Shown here piece after piece: positions 50,436 to 52,314 of a stretch of DNA of 52,314 nt. This DNA is from an uncultured Eubacterium sp. (GTDB lineage Bacteria; Bacillota; Clostridia; Lachnospirales; Lachnospiraceae). Position 1 is the first letter of the stretch; each line of letters opens with the position of its first letter. A model generated the notes under the pieces. That model had not been told where the DNA came from. It worked only from the letters and a program-made list of their open reading frames with translations, and searched no databases. The position numbers were made by a program, and so were the translations under genes. The stretch covers positions 1 to 52,314 of the forward strand of contig CAKREC010000011.1 in NCBI GenBank assembly GCA_934316925.1, written 5' to 3'.

Positions 50436-52186
50436 TTTTCTGTCTCCCGGTCTAATAGTGCTTCAAATTCGTTCATTGGCATTGGTTTCGCATACAAATA
50501 TCCCTGCGCCATATCACAGGCAATATTTCTCAGATAATTCGCCTGCGCCTCTGTCTCAACACCCTCGCAGACCACATGCTTGTCCAGCTCCTGTGTCAGT
50601 TCTACGGTTTTGCGGATAATGATCTTACTGGTCTCTGAACTTTCTGTCTCATCCAGAAACGACTTATCGATCTTAATAATGTCTACCGGCAGTTCTTTCA
50701 AAAGATTCAAAGAAGAAAATCCGGTACCAAAGTCATCGATCGACCAGCGGATTCCCAGTTTTTTAAGACGTCCCATCGTCTCTGCAAATTCGCTGAGGTC
50801 ATACTGGAAAATCCGTTCTGTCAGTTCAAGTTCCAGAAATTCCGGCTGAACCTGATATTTTTCCAAAACTTCTGCCACTTTGTCTACATAATGCTGATCC
50901 TGCAACAGTACGCGCGACTGATTGATCGAGATCGAAACATTCTTCTTTCCTTGCGCCTCCCGCGTCCGCAGCATATTGCAGATCTGATCCAGCATGTAAA
51001 AATCTATATCTGCAATAAATCCATCTTCTTCAAATACTGGAATAAATTCATCCGGATAAACCATCGAGCCGTCCTCCCGCACCCAGCGGCACAACGCTTC
51101 CGCTCCCACGATCTCGTCGGTTGCCAGCTTGTATTTGGGCTGCAGATAAGCTTTAAATTCACCGTTTTTCAACGCTTCCTTCATTTCGCTTTCAATTTTC
51201 TTTACGCGCTCAATGTGAGAAAACACCTGATTGTCGTAAAAGACCACATTTTCATTGGTTTTGACGCGCAGTCCTTTTCTGGCGATGTTCGCATGTTCTA
51301 CCATACTGTCAACATCTTCATCATAGTCTAACAGCATATATGCTCCCACACCAAGACGTGGATTGGCATCTGCGTACTGTTCTGCGATCAGTTTGCCATA
51401 ATCCGAACACAACGTATCAAGTTCGTCTTTCAATTCAGCCTTATTGGAATAACGCATCAAAAGTAAGAAATGATCTGCCACACTCCGGCATCCCAAAAGT
51501 ACTTTCGGACTGAATGTGGTAAGCAGAGTGGCCAGTTCTGACAACATGCGGTCAGAACGTTTCAATCCATACAGATTGTTTACCCTCTCAAAGTGTGTAA
51601 CATCCGTACAGATCATCGCATATTTTTCATTTTCCAAAGGGATAAAATGTTTTGGAAATTCCTCTTTAAACGCCTCCAGAGTATACATGCCTGTCAGTGC
51701 ATCATACCGATCCTGCTTTTCAAGATCCTGCGCCAAATGGTGTATCCTGCCCTGTTCATTCTCTTCCATACCGTACACAATCTTGCCATTGTCATTGACC
51801 GATGTGTGAATCGATACGGCCTTTAATGTATCTTCTTTTACGGCAAACATCGCAGAAAACCGCAAATGACAATAACGCACTTCCGTATCATATGGAATCT
51901 TGAGTTCCAGCTCTCCGGTCACAAAATAACAGTCACTATTGACCTCTGACACGTCACACTCTTTCACATTTACCAGACAATTATCCGGAATACGAAGCAT
52001 CTCCTGTTGAAGAAGATGCTTATATTCCTCCTTATTATGAGCCACAAAATACTCTCTGGATCCGATCCAGCGTACCTTATCATCCACGGGAGCCATAACA
52101 GCCTCTATATCCCGCCTCTCATAAAAGCTTTTGAAACTGTCCACTACTATCTGCTTTGCTTGTTTTCTGTACTCTGCCTGTTCCAT
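50432..52186 (-). CDS. SnoaL-like, degenerate GGDEF, EAL protein (c-di-GMP phosphodiesterase)
   Basis: 584 residues, no membrane segment. The N-terminus (about 1-130; ESFKS-like SFYERRDIEAVMAPVDDKVRWIGS) resembles SnoaL/NTF2-like ligand domains. The GGDEF domain (about 160-325) has SVADHF at 235-240 in place of GGDEF, so it is probably inactive as a cyclase. The EAL domain (about 335-580) keeps GAEALCRW (363-365), ELTERI, DDFGTGFSSL, KIDKSF and EGVETEAQ, consistent with active c-di-GMP hydrolysis. Start 52186 follows AGGAAGG. Coupled to the membrane protein downstream. Confidence 0.92.
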   Translation of the reverse strand: MEQAEYRKQAKQIVVDSFKSFYERRDIEAVMAPVDDKVRWIGSREYFVAHNKEEYKHLLQQEMLRIPDNCLVNVKECDVSEVNSDCYFVTGELELKIPYDTEVRYCHLRFSAMFAVKEDTLKAVSIHTSVNDNGKIVYGMEENEQGRIHHLAQDLEKQDRYDALTGMYTLEAFKEEFPKHFIPLENEKYAMICTDVTHFERVNNLYGLKRSDRMLSELATLLTTFSPKVLLGCRSVADHFLLLMRYSNKAELKDELDTLCSDYGKLIAEQYADANPRLGVGAYMLLDYDEDVDSMVEHANIARKGLRVKTNENVVFYDNQVFSHIERVKKIESEMKEALKNGEFKAYLQPKYKLATDEIVGAEALCRWVREDGSMVYPDEFIPVFEEDGFIADIDFYMLDQICNMLRTREAQGKKNVSISINQSRVLLQDQHYVDKVAEVLEKYQVQPEFLELELTERIFQYDLSEFAETMGRLKKLGIRWSIDDFGTGFSSLNLLKELPVDIIKIDKSFLDETESSETSKIIIRKTVELTQELDKHVVCEGVETEAQANYLRNIACDMAQGYLYAKPMPMNEFEALLDRETEK

Positions 52187-52250
52187 ACCTTCCTGCCTTA
52201 CTAATGCTGTCTACGCATTAAAACTTCCTGTTTTATTGAACGGTCATCTT

Positions 52251-52314
52251 CTAACGGTCCCATTTATCACACAGGGTATTTATCTGATCTGTAAATTTCG
52301 CAACATCCTTGTTG
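52251..52314 (-). CDS. C-terminal end of an unidentified protein (partial)
   Basis: Reading the minus strand from the right edge, 20 codons (NKDVAKFTDQINTLCDKWDR) end in TAG at 52251-52253. The composition looks like a real protein end, and the stop lies 64 bases before the GGDEF-EAL start in the same direction. Too short to identify. I see no terminator between them, so it may be the preceding gene of the same unit. Confidence 0.4.
   Translation of the reverse strand, partial: NKDVAKFTDQINTLCDKWDR

Noticed and set aside
1..52314. CRISPR arrays, insertion sequences, tRNA or rRNA genes, prophage
   Set aside because: No direct-repeat arrays, transposase or integrase frames, cloverleaf-sized gaps or rRNA sequence were seen; gaps between genes are mostly under 130 bases apart from the pheST leader region.

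Overview
The window looks like a chromosomal segment of a spore-forming anaerobic Firmicute, most likely a Lachnospiraceae-type clostridium. The evidence is a complete spoIIIAA-AH operon, the dipicolinate synthase pair spoVFA/spoVFB, T-box control of pheST, AGGAGG-type ribosome sites, a moderate-to-low GC content and the clostridial order asp23-nusB-xseA-xseB-ispA-dxs-tlyA-nadK-argR. Nearly everything is on the minus strand; only yihY, aroE and asnB are on the plus strand. I see no rRNA, tRNA, IS element, prophage or CRISPR array. The family assignments are from reading the translations, not from database searches.

Layout, left to right. 1-1600: pheT (5' end only) and pheS behind a Phe T-box leader. 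1610-9036: yihY, a SpoIID/LytB protein, an MTA/SAH nucleosidase-like gene, fabH, a three-gene operon (zinc-ribbon membrane protein, DUF5685-like protein, J-domain protein with a cysteine-rich tail) and a CDF transporter. 9123-13840: gpmI, an acyl-CoA synthetase-like ligase, a HAD phosphatase and an SGNH hydrolase. 13977-21867: a long housekeeping operon running asp23, nusB, xseA, xseB, ispA, dxs, tlyA, nadK, argR, yebC. It starts at a sigma-A-type promoter that overlaps the end of spoIIIAH. 21918-26436: the spoIIIA operon. 26554-31696: aroE, then a minus-strand pair (sugar-binding lipoprotein and membrane GGDEF protein), then asnB.

31745-36285: spoVFA-spoVFB, then a sulfur-assimilation operon of metY, a ThiF/MoeB-type E1 enzyme and a LysR regulator. 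The metY promoter carries two LysR-style palindromes, one resembling the streptococcal MET-box. 36419-40433: a DUF3877-like protein, then yqeG, an M24 peptidase, a fused aroD-aroK gene and efp. 40470-46215: aroA, argS and two adjacent AAA-type ATPases. 46325-48804: a talC-type transaldolase and a split transketolase (non-oxidative pentose phosphate pathway). 48888-52186: a GGDEF-EAL protein translationally coupled to a membrane-anchored protein resembling the N-terminal part of arylsulfate sulfotransferases.

Shikimate-pathway genes occur at three separate sites (aroE, aroDK, aroA); transketolase/transaldolase would supply their erythrose 4-phosphate. The least understood parts, and the best places for a new system, are the J-domain/DUF5685 operon, the two c-di-GMP gene pairs that couple an extracytoplasmic protein to a signalling enzyme, and the MetY/E1/LysR operon with no sulfur-carrier gene beside it.
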